DNA of 64,000 nt from Burhinus oedicnemus (taxonomy: Eukaryota; Chordata; Aves; Charadriiformes; Burhinidae), in assembly GCA_008921705.1 (NCBI GenBank), contig VFFE01007638.1:3285397-3349396 (forward strand). The letters are read 5' to 3'. The stretch's first letter is position 1; each line of letters opens with the position of its first letter. A program made the translations under genes and the position numbers. Of this stretch, positions 24,579 to 36,914 are shown piece by piece. A model generated the notes under the pieces. The model saw nothing but the letters and a program-made list of their open reading frames with translations, did no database searches and was not told the origin of the DNA.

Positions 24579-27500
24579 TGCACAGCTGTTGGATGCTACA
24601 AGGTGGTCATAGTTATATCTAACCCTGACATAACACCCTGCAAAATTGAAGTCACAAAACTTTTGTTACTGGTGGGGATTTTATTTTTCCCCACTAAATG
24701 GGGATTCTGCAGCTAATTACCTAGACTATCTTTTTGGTTAATGAAGAGCAATAAGCATTCCAGATGATGATTCAGTACACCTATTTTCAACACCCACCTT
24801 GGATGGGATGAGTCATCACTGTGAGGTGCCCATGTCTGTCCACTTACTATAGAAGGAGACCAGATATCTAGTTTACACCAAGATGACTAAATCTTAGATG
24901 GCATAAGTTAGGTGAGATGAATCATTCCTGGTAACTGCAGAAACAGATGAGTCTAAACTAGCAATAAGAAAGAGTTTTTGCACATCAACCTTCTTGTGCA
25001 GTTTGACAGTCTTGGCACCAAAGTCACCATGAAGGGGGCATGCCCCCAAGTTAGTTGCTCTCCTTAAAGGGAAGCTCTTGTGTGGCAACTCCAGGCCCTA
25101 GTTGGGTAGGTGACTAGATGGAAATCTTACACTTCTTCTCCTTTTGCTGACCAAAAGAAGGTCAACTTTGTGCTTCGTTTCACAGAAGCAAAGAATATTG
25201 CTCCACATCAGTTTCAAAACTTGCTCAAGCAAGGATAACAGACTGAGTGCAGGCCACCAGAGACCATCAATGGACACTATGATTGGGATGGAGACACCAT
25301 CACGGAGAAACTGAGGAAAAACCAGGCATATTTTGGAGGTGCTACTATTGTTGTTGAGAGCAGTCAGCAATGCAATATTAATCTACAGAGACTGGCTCCA
25401 GATCAGCCAACAGTACAGCGACCCAGTGTAGGAGCACAAGGAATACAGTGGTACTATGGCCATGGAGGCAAGTGCTGACCAGTGCAGTAATGTCCATTCC
25501 AAACCAGTGCTACAGATAATCACTTGCAACTACTGCCAAAGTTGGAAGTGGACCAGCTTGGGATGGAAAGACTTGAAGGCTCCCCAGAGGAGCCTGTCAG
25601 AGCAAGCCAGGTTCCAAGGGACTTGTCTTGCATGGTGCTGATTGGTCAAACCCAAATAGCAGATGCAACAGGAGTCCCTGTTGTGGAGGGCTTGCACAGG
25701 CAGGGAGCCTGCCAGGGTTCTGACCAAACTGCGTTATGCAACGCTGGCTTTTGTGTAATATAACAACCAGCATTAGCTAATAAGCACAGTGCTTTATGAG
25801 CTTTTCTGCAAAATACAGCCAGTTCTTGTGGCAGTCTCATAAAGGAACAATTTCCCCTATTTTGCATGATATTTGCAATGACAGATGTTTCCTGGGGAAG
25901 GACTGTCAAAGAACTGGACAGTTTAAATGGCTATAAACAATCCTTTACCTAATAATACTCAAGTCTCTGAAATGGTCTGCACTGTTCTGTGGATGTGTGG
26001 ACCTCTGGGAATGTCTCAAGTGAAGGCAGTAAATTCACTAGCTGTGTCACATCTTATGGCTCATCTGTGAACTTGCTGTGATTTCTGGCTACTGGGGACT
26101 ATCCTGACCAAGACAGCCAAGAATGATCTCTCTCCCGCCTCATATTCTCAGAAGGTATCACCCTCTGCCACAGAATATTTGGATGAAGTGACAGCTGAGA
26201 AGGTTATATTACTGATGATAACAGTCTTTTTTTTTTTTCCTCTTGTAGAAAACAAACCGTTTCTCATGAAGAAATGGCAACTCTCAAGACTTCAAAACCT
26301 AAAAAAAATTCTTCCCCCTTTTTCCTAGATATCTGTTTCTATACATCTGTATTACTGTACCGCTTCTGCTTAGCTACAGTATCATCTGTATTTTCAAGTA
26401 AGGAATTTAGAATCATGAGTAGTTACTTTTTAAATCATCAACTTTTATGAACAAGTAGATGAGAGCATACTAACATGAGGAAAGAAAAATACGTGCTAAC
26501 TTCGTCTGAAATTAACTGAAACAACTGTAGGCTCCTTACTTAGCCTTCACTAGTGAAAACCATTCAGCCCTGTTGGCTGCCTGCTCCTTCTGCTGCCAGC
26601 AGTGCTAACAGTTCACTTTGACTCAAGGATCCAGCTGCCAGCCAAATAATATAGCTTGGCTTGGAAACCAGAGCTTTCCTCTAGCTTGCGACTCATGCCC
26701 AGCTGCTGAGATGATTTGGACATCCAGTGCTGTATCCTTACTGCAGATGTTTGCTCCATGTGACGCAGCTCCCCAGGTCTGAGGCCGGTGGCTGGAGCAT
26801 CCAGGGAGCCCAAACATGCTTACTTCTAAACAAGTTTAGATTTGTCCTCGCAGTGATACTCTCCAGGAGCATAAAACACAGGAGGGGCAGGTACTAACCA
26901 GTGACTTTCTCATGGTCTTATACAGTAACTTTGCACTAACAGTTAAACTGCTTTTGGCTTTTATCCCCCCAACTGTAGCAGCCTGAGACAGTGTGAGCAT
27001 TCACGCCTATGCCAACAATACAGCCACCTGCCCCAGTTTCTCCCTTCTGCTCATGAGCTGAAAAGGCCCCCGGATCCTCATGACGCAGCTCTCCTCTGGG
27101 TTCATGGAGATTGATAACCTCTTACTGGCTGCACGTACGATCATCCCAAGAAACTGTAAGTGTAAGCCCTCACCTGGAGATTGATAGGTAATTGCCTATT
27201 TGCTCCCAGCACTGTTCTCTCACTTGCTTTCCAGCCACTTACTATTTGTGATCTTAATAACTTTCTCCTCTGCTGTCCTATCCTGTTTTCCCTCAGCTAA
27301 TGTCAGTGTCTCTTCTTTCAGCTCTACCCACTCCTCCTTCCCACAGCATAGTGACAGCTTACATCCTGAGCTGCAAATTTTCCACTTTCTCTTCCCAGCT
27401 TTTAAAAGAAGCCTCTGTGTTAAACAAAGCAAAGAATTCTGTCACCATGCTCTGTAATGAGAACACAAACCACCTTGACTTAACAGTACCACACAGTCAG

Positions 27501-28574
27501 AAGGATACTTCATTTATTTTTATTTTTTTTTTAAGTACCTAAAACCATAGGGGGTTTGAAAGGGAATTGGTGGCCTGAAGAGGGAGATCAGCCAAGAGCC
27601 TGTGTTGTCTTGTCTACATTGCTATTCGACATCTTTTCCAGAAGAAGTAGAATAACTGCTATAGCAAGTTACTTCAGTTTAGTATTCCCACCCCTAGGCT
27701 TGGCAGAGCTGTGGGGAGACCACAGCATACATCCAGCAAAGCTACTGCACTCAGCATTAGGACTATTTGTTCTTTGTGCTAATTTCCACCAAGGGCAAAA
27801 TGCAATCCAGAGTCCAATCTAAACTCAAAATGTCTTTACAATTATGGTGAAAGAAGGCACAGCAGGAAGCTTTGTGTTTAAAATTTTATACCGGTCCCTG
27901 TTTTAGAAGTAGAGAAAACAGATCTGTGACAACAGCATCCCTCCCTTCCTCCTTAGACAGCTACAGGCAGCTCTAATGTGACTTGGTGCCTGCCAAAAAC
28001 TAACCTTTTGCTTCAGTTTTGCCTGTGGGTACGAGAGATTACTAGGTCCCTGCTCCAGTTAATTACCTCACTGCCAGCCATCGGAGCTCTCAGCAATAAT
28101 GCCCCGCAGCAGGAGAGCAAAGGCGAGTGCTGTGGATACTTGGGAAGGAGAACAGCGACCATGATAGCAGTGGAGTAAAATAAGATCATATGTGTGCTCC
28201 TCTGTTTTCTGTTACACTCCACCCTGCTACAAGTGTTTCTCCTTGCTAGGAAAAAAAAAAAAGGGAGAAGAGTTTTAAATAAATAAATCAATCAATCATG
28301 TGCTGCTTATAGCTACTTACAGCTTACAGCTACTTACTGCTTACAGCTCTCTTTCCTTTTCTACTAAGATAAGTCTTCTGGTAGAGACATTATCCAAGCT
28401 GTTTGTTTCAGTATCTCATCACTGCTGTCTAGTGTTGAATATGTACTGCTTCTTCACCATAAAAGAAGTATAATTTAAAATTAAAGCAGATATTTTTTTG
28501 ATGTATCCTGTTCAGCACCGAGTAGTTCAAGATTAAAAACTAGAAGAGATTAACTGGAGAAAATAGGGCTTGAA
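24579..28574. other. non-coding stretch, nothing assignable
   Basis: Contains several 60-90 codon frames on both strands near 25.1-25.9 kb and 27.2-27.8 kb, none with a recognisable domain. A 12-T run is at 26227-26238 and a 12-A run at 28251-28262. The 27.19-27.37 kb part is pyrimidine-rich on the plus strand. A 17-bp tandem repeat lies at 28304-28347. Confidence 0.5.
28304..28347. repeat. 17-bp imperfect tandem repeat (about 2.5 copies)
   Basis: AGCTACTTACAGCTTAC at 28311-28327 is followed directly by AGCTACTTACTGCTTAC at 28328-28344, with one mismatch. A partial unit TGCTTAT precedes it and AGCT follows. Confidence 0.8.
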
Positions 28575-28990
28575 GAGACTGAAAGCTCACCTGGCCCAGC
28601 TCGTGGCCCCCGGGCACATTCAATTACATCAAAATGATTCCTGGAAATGTTTGTCTAACCTATTCTTTAAAAACACTGGAGACTGCAATTCTACAACCGC
28701 CCTAGGCTGTGTACATCAGCACTTCACCATCCTTATGATTAAAAACTCCTCTTTAAATGCTGGAACTACATTTCCCTTTACTGCAATGACTCCCTTTATT
28801 CTTGGTGTACATAGGGAATAATTTACAACTGTATTCTCTACAAAAACTACTTGAAGACCATTATTGTGCCTTTTGGTCTCTTCCAGACTGAACAATTTCT
28901 TCTGGTCTTTCCTCACAAACCTTGTCTCCTAATCCACCAATCTTCCCCCCCTCCTTTTATTTCTCCATTCCTTCCAGATGGTCTAAATCA
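28575..28990 (-). mobile_element. ancient CR1-like LINE 3' region, minus strand
   Basis: Strongly diverged, but it keeps the antisense order of an old amniote CR1 3' part. A GAGACTGCAATTCTACAACCGCCCTAGG segment corresponds to the GGAGATTCCACAACCTCCCTAGG of related elements. An AACTCCTCTTTAAATGCTGGAACTACATTTCCC segment, CTTGAAGACCATTATT and TTTCCTCACAAACCTTGTCTCCTAATCC follow. No coding frame survives. The assignment is from remembered family consensus, not from a computed alignment. Confidence 0.72.
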
Positions 28991-29520
28991 TTCTCAGAAC
29001 TAACTCAGTTAAGCGAAAAGGTGGAATTCAGCTCTAGGTTTAATTCCAGGTTCAGATACCTAGATTTATTTGTCTGTAATATATGCCTTCACAAGTGAGG
29101 CGGGTGTCTAAACTCCTCATAGTCTATGGAAATCTAGTTATTCCAGTCACTGGAATCTAAAGAGTTCTTCAGGTTATCCTAAAGTGGGCAGATTTAGTCA
29201 GCTAAACAGCTCTGAAGGCTCCACTGGGCGCCGTGCAGTTGCCTAGACATGCATCTAGCCCATCATCCAGCTATCAGTCCACAAGGACACGGTCTCCTAC
29301 AGTCTCCATGTCACATCACCAGTCCCATGTCTAAGTTGCTCTGTGACACCTCAACGTGTAGAGATGACCCCAGATATTTATATTTAGGCAATAAACTGAA
29401 CCCACAGCTGACAAGTAGATTCTTACATTGCAAAATCAAGGTCAGATACAGATTCAGAGCCTTAATGTCTTACCGTCTAACAGTAAGATTCAGACACAGC
29501 TTCAGAAGCTGTGCACGCAG
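28991..29520. other. non-coding stretch, nothing recognised
   Basis: Sequence between two CR1 fragments with no supported gene or repeat. A 92-codon plus frame at 29249-29527 runs into the CR1 3' end and is probably chance. Confidence 0.5.
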
Positions 29521-29601
29521 CCTGTAATGATCCTGCTTTGGCAGGGGGGTTGGACTAGATGATCTCTGAAGGTCCCTTCCAACACCTACCATTCTGTGAT
29601 A
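29521..29601 (+). mobile_element. CR1 LINE 3' UTR only
   Basis: About 80 bp: CCTGCTTTGGCAGGGGGGTTGGACTAGATGATC, then AAGGTCCCTTCCAACACCTACCATTCTGTGAT. It is a severely 5'-truncated CR1 with no coding sequence. Confidence 0.92.
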
Positions 29602-31715
29602 AATACAAGGATGGTCATAACTTATTTGTTTACAGAAAAAAAAATGTAATGTCCACAAATCGTCAATCTTATCAGAAGAAAGGAATGGTTTTTTTTAATT
29701 CTGGGTATTATATGCCAATTCTGACATTCTGTGACATCCTGGAAGCAGAAAGGGATGCCAGAATCTAAAATTATTATTATTATTTTAAATTGAGGAGGCA
29801 AAGATGTTTGCTTGTGCAATAAAATGTGGTTACTAGCTGACTTTTCCATGTTTTAGCTTACAAGATGTGGGATGCTGTGATGGCTAAACCACCTTTCTCT
29901 TCATACTGCACAAATATATACGTGAGTTAAATGATTGCTTGCAGCTTCCATGTTTTCACTTTAAAAATCCCATGTATAAAAATGGATGACCTGTCAAAGT
30001 TTTGTTCAATCTGGAGAAATTCATTTCTCCAAGGGGTGGAAAGTAGAATCAAGAGGATCATTTGTGCTAGTGGTGCGTATGACATAATGGATGAGTGAAA
30101 GTTACTGCTCAATAAAAAATAATTTCATCTGGGCTGGAAGCTCCCTCCTCATATGATTTTGGATCAGATGCTCATGTGGGGAACAGTAGACAAGATGAGT
30201 AAAATAGGGAGAACAAAAAGGAATTTTGGAGCTATGACAGACTCTCAAGCTCATTAAAAACCTGCAGAGCCCCTCTAAAACCGCTCTAGATATGTGGTAA
30301 GTGGGAAGAGAATGCCAAGGGTAGGAGGGAACAAAGCTGATTTAGCAAGCAACCTGTTGCTGGGTCATCAGGGTGAAAATTCTTGCTTTACTGATAGAGT
30401 ATCAACTCTTCCACATAGATTTCTTTTCTTTACCCTCCTCTGGATATTGGCTTGGGGCAGTTCAGGTGGGATTAACTGTTTTCTAGGAAATTGATGCTGT
30501 ATTGAGGGAGCAGGGACTTGCACTCAGCCAAAAGTAAGAGGGCAGTCCCCACAGTGGTCAGGTTCCTCATCAGTCTTGCTCTCTCTTTCCTTCCACAGGT
30601 TGTTGCAAGTGGTTTCTCCTCACCTTTTCTCTCCTGCTGACCTGAGGAAAGTCAGTCTTGTTTCTCCTCATCCTCCTGAGCACATGCAGTATTTGCAGCT
30701 AAGCAAGCAATTCAAGCCAGTATCATTTTACTTCATCTTAAATAACTCATTTCAAAACAAAACAAAAAAACTGCCAGGAAAAGCTAAGCTGTATTGACGT
30801 TTTTGCTGGTGCTCAAACACTAGACAAAAAAGGTAGGACACAGAATTTTGGCTGAACAGTCACTGAACTAAAAAGCTTTTCCCATCCACTAGCAAGCCAA
30901 TCAATAAAATTTAGCAGGGTGTCCATGTGCACACTTGGTTTTGAGTCCTCAACTGCCTATTTGACAACTTTTCCTTCCTGACACATTGTGCCATACTGTT
31001 GTCTGGTTCTAGGAAGAAACTGCATTTGAAAATACCCAGTGAGACTGATTATATTCCTGCTGTTTAAGCATGTTCTCCTGAGGCACATTTAGCTACACTT
31101 TGAATAATGTTTCAGTTGAAATTACCTCTTTACTTTTTTTTTAACAGATGAATAACAAGCATGTAGTGGTGTAGTAGTTCATTTTGTAAGCTTTAGGACA
31201 AGGTTGTAGCTTTTCTACCAACAGTGTGGTTTCTTGTATTTGTAAGTAAATTCAATGCAATGAATGTATTAAATCGGAAACCTCTGCTGGTAGACTTAGT
31301 ACCTGGAAATGAACACTGTCTTCAATCCTTTTGCCCTTCTATCCAGAATTACATCAGCTATACACTACAAAAATGAGGGATATGACATAAAATTGGAAGC
31401 TGCCAGATTGAAAAGACATGTTGCTTCTTTAATTTGGTTGTATAATTAATTTCTCTTTTCCTCCTTTTCCTGCCCACCCCTTCCCTCAAGATGCTCTAAT
31501 GTTTATCCCGGGTGTGCTGAAATCAAATATATGAAAATATTGAATCTACTCTCATTTGCCTACATATACATTAAAATGCAAACCTTCACTTGGAAGTCAA
31601 GATACTCAGGAGACCTTCAAATGTAGCATTTTCTGGTGTTGATGTTTTGTTGTTCAGATATTGCTGTCCTATATTAAAAAGCTTTAGATGTTCTTTTACT
31701 AATTATCACTTTTAA
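29602..31715. other. non-coding stretch, nothing recognised
   Basis: AT-rich, with a short TTA/ATT run near 29769. No gene or transposon is supported. Its last 30 bases contain the branch-point-like TACTAAT and the AG that precede the candidate exon. Confidence 0.5.
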
Positions 31716-32072
31716 GGCCACAGTGGGAATTTGTGGCTGTGCAGCGGGTCCCCAGGAGCTGGAGTAAGAGGCAGCAGCAACAGTCACTGCTACAACCCTC
31801 TGCAAGGGGTGGTACCGGCTCCCCCTGAGCCAGCTCGGTTTTATTGGTCAACGCAGAGGGAAGCAGCAGGGCCAAAAAATCATCTTGTTTGGGCTACAGT
31901 TTCAGGCACTTCAGCAGCTAGTTCCTCGCAAGTTAATGGAGAAGGCCTGGATTTAGCTAAACCAGCCTGTAAGACTTCAAAAACCAAGGGCTCGTGTGCT
32001 CTGAGTGACACAAGTCAAGGACTGCTTTCATCTAGTTCATCTGAGGATTCAAACTTACGTAAAGGCTTTTAG
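31716..32072 (+). other. possible 3'-terminal coding exon or retro-pseudogene, unassigned
   Basis: An abrupt change from AT-rich sequence to a 118-codon open stretch with balanced composition, ending at TAG 32070-32072. Immediately upstream is TTCTTTTACTAATTATCACTTTTAAG, with a TACTAAT branch-point-like heptamer and an AG at 31714-31715, so a spliced start at 31716 would be in frame. There is no upstream ATG in this frame, which fits an exon rather than a whole gene. The deduced tail is rich in Ser/Thr/Lys and ends with five Ser followed by Glu-Asp, a plausible disordered C-terminus. An AATAAA lies at 32366-32371, about 295 bp after the stop. I do not recognise the protein. A processed-gene fragment or chance is also possible. 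Confidence 0.27.
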
Positions 32073-35000
32073 GGTTTTGCATTATGGAGTGAACACTTGA
32101 AATTGTTTAAGATTGTTATTGTTACTTAAAAAGAAGTATTTCATATGCTCTAGCTGAGAACAGACTTTTCTGTTTCAAAGTCGTAACAACATGTCCCAGC
32201 CAAAGAGTGTAAAATGCAGTAAATGATCCTCTACTCTTCCTTACCAAGCACTTTGGAGTCCACTGGTGAAAAGTGTTACAGAATTTCCCATTGTGATGAT
32301 TACTGTTATTAAAACTGAATTCAACTTAGATGGGGGTCACAGTTTTTGAAGCAAAACTGTGGCTAAATAAAAGTGAATTTTTACGATCCCCAAAGCATTT
32401 ATAACCACATCTAGGGAAGATATCAACAGCTGAGGCTGTTAACTGTGCGAGTACAGGCTATTTTTGCTCAAGAACACTGCTTGTCATTTTGTATAAAGAA
32501 AAGAAAGTATTTGCATTACCTCCAGAATTTCTGATCACTATGTAATCTTAAAATAGTTCCCAGCAACGTCCTGAAAAGAAAAACAAATACATCCCAAATT
32601 AGCAAGAAAATGTAGATTTGTATTGTATTTAACAGTGAGTGGACTTGTCATACTTCCATCAGGTTGTTCAAAATATCCGTAATATAACTGTTCTTAATTA
32701 AATGACTAAAACTGCCCTTCACTTCTGCTAATGAATTCTCAAGGCCATGTTCTGCTATGCACAACTTCTCTTTTCTTTTGGTTGAAGTCTCACTTTTGTC
32801 ATCATTAGAAGAAACATTTACTAATAAGATCACTTTCTTTGTGTGGGCAGACATCTGTTTCCAATTTAGCTTTCGAAAGCCTGGCAGAGTCTCTATCAGC
32901 ATACAATGATGTGACAATGTTCATCTTACTGTGCTTCACAGAAAGAATCTTTCCAAAAGTTTGGTACATTTAGACGTATTAAAAATTATAATTTTGTTAG
33001 TTTACAATGCAATGGTCTCACAGTAATATCACTTTTTGGACACCTTTTTGTAAGGGAAAAGGTAGCTATTCTTACTGTGTCATTTATTCTATTTGGTATT
33101 AGAAAAATATTTGAACACCTTAATATTAAAACTCATGTCCTACACTCTGGTACACAAAGGTCACATATATGTAGCAGGAGAGTATGAATCTCAGCAGAAA
33201 TTAAGGAAAAAGTGACACAGACAGTGATGAGGATGCTACAGGGAAAGATACGTATTCTCTGGAAAACGAAAGACTTGTTTCTTATTCTTCGGATTGTATA
33301 GTTATTTTTTATACTTAAAGAGTAACTAACTAAATAAAGGTTTTCAGAAGCAGACAAGTGAGTGTGTGAGCAAGCAAATGAAATGTTGCCATCTCATCAA
33401 CAAAGCAGATAGATAATCACTGTAAGGAAACTGTAAGGTATGTCCATCCCAGTACAGTGCTGCCTCTTTGATCAATTTCGGATATTACTGTTCTCTTCCC
33501 ACTATTCTTCTTATTTATTCCTTGTAATTATTTGGTGTCAGCTTGGGACATCAGGCATGGGAAACTCAGCTGAGCTTCCTGAACACAGGTCACCAAGCGG
33601 TGACCTTAGACATCCACATGGGACCCCCTGGGCTGCTGCAGGATGTACTGGAGACCTTCACCCACCTGTGGATGTCAGGCAGGGCACCAGGAGCAGCTCA
33701 GGTGGCACTAGATGCCTGCATTTAGGGACTTGAATCAAACCCAACTTCTCCACAGGCTTCAAGAGCTCTGTCTTTATTGTACGATATACTGGTACTTCAA
33801 AGAGCTACCCTGGCATTTTCTATGATGAGTAAATAGGGGGTTATTTCTTTCCATCTCATTGCTTTAAAAATACTAATTTCTAGACCCATTTTTACTTATG
33901 AACATGTTTCTGGTCTTTTTTTAATCTCTCAGTGGTGACATAGTTCTGTATTATGTACAAATGTTGACAACACCAGGCAACTCTGGAAAATACTATTACA
34001 ATAATTAATACCAATGATTTTTTAAATTATAATAAAAATCTTTAAAGCTTGATTGAGGAGAGTTTTCAGGAACTGCAATATATTCAAGCAGAGGAGATTT
34101 CTTCAGGCTGAATGCCTTCGGATGAGAAGTCTTTCAGCTAAGCAATGCTGAAGTGTATATTGTGCCAATTTTGTAGTTAGGGAGGGTAATTCAATCTGCA
34201 GTATCCCAAGTCTGTTCGTAAACATTAAATTCATGGGAAAGAAATAAAAGCAATTTCAGTAACATGCAAATAAATTGGAATCTGGAGGAGTCGAGGAATC
34301 AGCTTCATGATACACATGGCCTTAAAGACGGTGTAAATGGTTTCAGAAAACCTATGCAAAATGTATAATTATAGCATTCTTTAAGGTATATTTCCCCTTC
34401 TTCATTTAGCAACAACCAAACAAGAAATTTTGCTTGGATTTCTAAACGATTCTTCATCCTTATCTGAATAGCTGGGTTTTGCTACAGTAACAGCTGTGGC
34501 CAAAACCATGGCAACTTTAAAAAGAAGAAAAAAAAATCCCAACCCTTGCGTAAAGGATCCAAAGCAAATTGTAAAATATATTCAGTCTTTTCTAGGTCAA
34601 TTCTGCCTTTATTTTAAAAATTAACATAATTTCTATAGCAGCAGTGCAGGGAATTCCAATTTACAATCACTGTTACTTCAAATTTTTATCCATTATATTC
34701 TGATGCCTTTTAAAGATGGTATTTTCTGATAATCGGTTTATTTTCATCAGTTGCTTGTTGATTCAAGCAGCATCAGCAATTTTGTTACTAAGCGAAACTG
34801 GAACAGAGTAAAAAATACTTCGTTTGAAGTATTATTTTCCTTTGGGGGAAAAAAATCTAAGATGTAAATCTTAAAAATGCCTGTAAAAATATTGTTTTAA
34901 TTCTGACAAAAATGAGCTGAAGAAGTCTAGAGCTCATTCTCATGGAGAATTTAAAATAATCCTCAATTACACTTTAGTGGTTATAATGCAGTGCCAGCTC

Positions 35001-36855
35001 AGAGTACTGCTGGGAAACAAGCACCAAGTACTTCACTGCACTTGTAATCATATTATGTCAACTAAAACAAAAAACCCACCAAGCAAACAAACACCACTAA
35101 AAGGGTAATAGGGAAAACACAGGAATAAAATAATCAACTTTTCCTCTTTTAACGCATTAGTGTCAAAATTAATAGATAATAGGACAGCTCACCTATGTTC
35201 TGTTTCTAATGGTAAAGATTTCAAATAAAGCTGAATCTCATTAAACCTAATTGTCCAATAATGTAAGATGGAAAATAGTATTTTACTAACCCAGGCTGAT
35301 GAATATCTGATACCTCGAAGTAACAGGGAAGCTCACGCGTTGTATGTGCATTGGTACTGTTTAGTCATAACCACTGCAGAACATCCCACACAGTTTGCAA
35401 TTACCAGGAAGCAGAAATCACCACCAATATTCTCATTTTGATCATTCTTTAACACCAACTATCATGTTGCTTATGACGAGTTACTTTTGCGTGACGTATT
35501 TCTTATGCAGACATTGGTGCTGGGTCAGGAACACGGTACTGTCACTGGAAAGAAGGAGGACAGTGCTTTCATGGACCAGGTGTCTGCTGGTCATGAACGG
35601 TCCCTGCTATAGAAGTTACTAACCACAGCTTCCTGATCGGTGTAGCAAAATTCTGAACTAAAAGCATTTTTCAGTCTCAAAAGTTGTTAATGTGTAATTC
35701 TATAGAACACATTTAATACAAGGACGGATGAAAACAGATAAATGCCTTATCAGACAAGACAATAATTTCATGCTTTTTCTCTTTGATTCCTATTTGAATA
35801 CTGATTCTAATGACTTTCTCATAAGTCTCTAGGAAACTTGTTCAGATATTTAATGTAATTTTATTTGGACTAAACTGTCACAAAATGGTGGGCATTTCCC
35901 CTATTTCTCTTGTCCTTTGTTTGTTTGGCTGTGAAATCTTGATTTAGTTACATACCCAAGTATTCCCTGAGTTTGTTAAGTGCTCAAGTACTCCAGCGAA
36001 ACCTAGGAGAGATGACGCAACAGTTCTCTGCTACAAGACATTATTTCCATCAGGAGCAATGTTCTGCACTGCAGCTAAATGCATTAATAGTGTTGCATGA
36101 TAATGTTGTAATGGGGTTACTGATGCATGCCACCACTCAGCACAGTTCATTATCTTGTGATTAAGGTATGTAGCAAGATAAACACAGTTTTACAGATACT
36201 TTTCTAAACAGATTAAGTACTTCTGAGGAGTAAAAGAAAGATACTTTAGCTAAAGGGCTTTGCTTGTCTTGTGTTTTGTTTTTCTTTCTGAAATCCTACA
36301 TACTCATTATATTCTTATTTTGAGGCTTGAATGACAATCGACATTTTCTACAAGATAACAAGGGAGTAGAGCAAAACAACACTAAAGAGAAAGACATGTT
36401 AACATTTCCTACAAAGGAACATTACTCATTAACAGCTTCACAGCATTCAGAACTGTTTTGACAGAAGTAATCTGTGCTCCCTCCTTTTTTCATACATAAA
36501 TTAAAATTGTAATTAGTGCATCTGTAGAAAAATCACCACCTAATATACAAATGTCTGTCCAGAGATAATATTTCTCTCTCCCTTGCAGGTCACTTAATAA
36601 TCTCAGCTATTCCATGGTGTCAAGGAGACTAGTGAAATTTCATTACAGTATCATCTCATTCCATTGTTTCAGTCTGTGGCTAATATTAGATAACAAAGTA
36701 CAACATCAAATTTATCCTTGCAGGCGCAGTGTAATTTGGAGCATTCTCGTTTATTTGAAAACACTGGAGACCTCTTCTTTGTCTCTTTTCAGAAAGCACA
36801 TCAAGTTTTTCTACTATATTGCAAGCTACATCCACAGAAGCAGGATGATCCTCCC
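32073..36855. other. non-coding AT-rich stretch
   Basis: No gene or clear transposon. Parts near 36.0-36.2 kb and 34.0-35.2 kb are AT-rich and free of repeats. If 31716-32072 is an exon, the first ~300 bp here would be its 3' untranslated region, with AATAAA at 32366. Confidence 0.5.
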
Positions 36856-36905
36856 TCTCCTCTCCTCTCCTCTCCTCTCCTCTCCTCTCCTCTCCTCTCC
36901 TCTCC
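36856..36905. repeat. (TCTCC)10 microsatellite
   Basis: Ten exact copies of TCTCC, within a longer pure pyrimidine tract (about 36850-36914). The open frames over it on both strands are artefacts of the repeat. Confidence 0.98.
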
Positions 36906-36914
36906 TCCTCTTTC

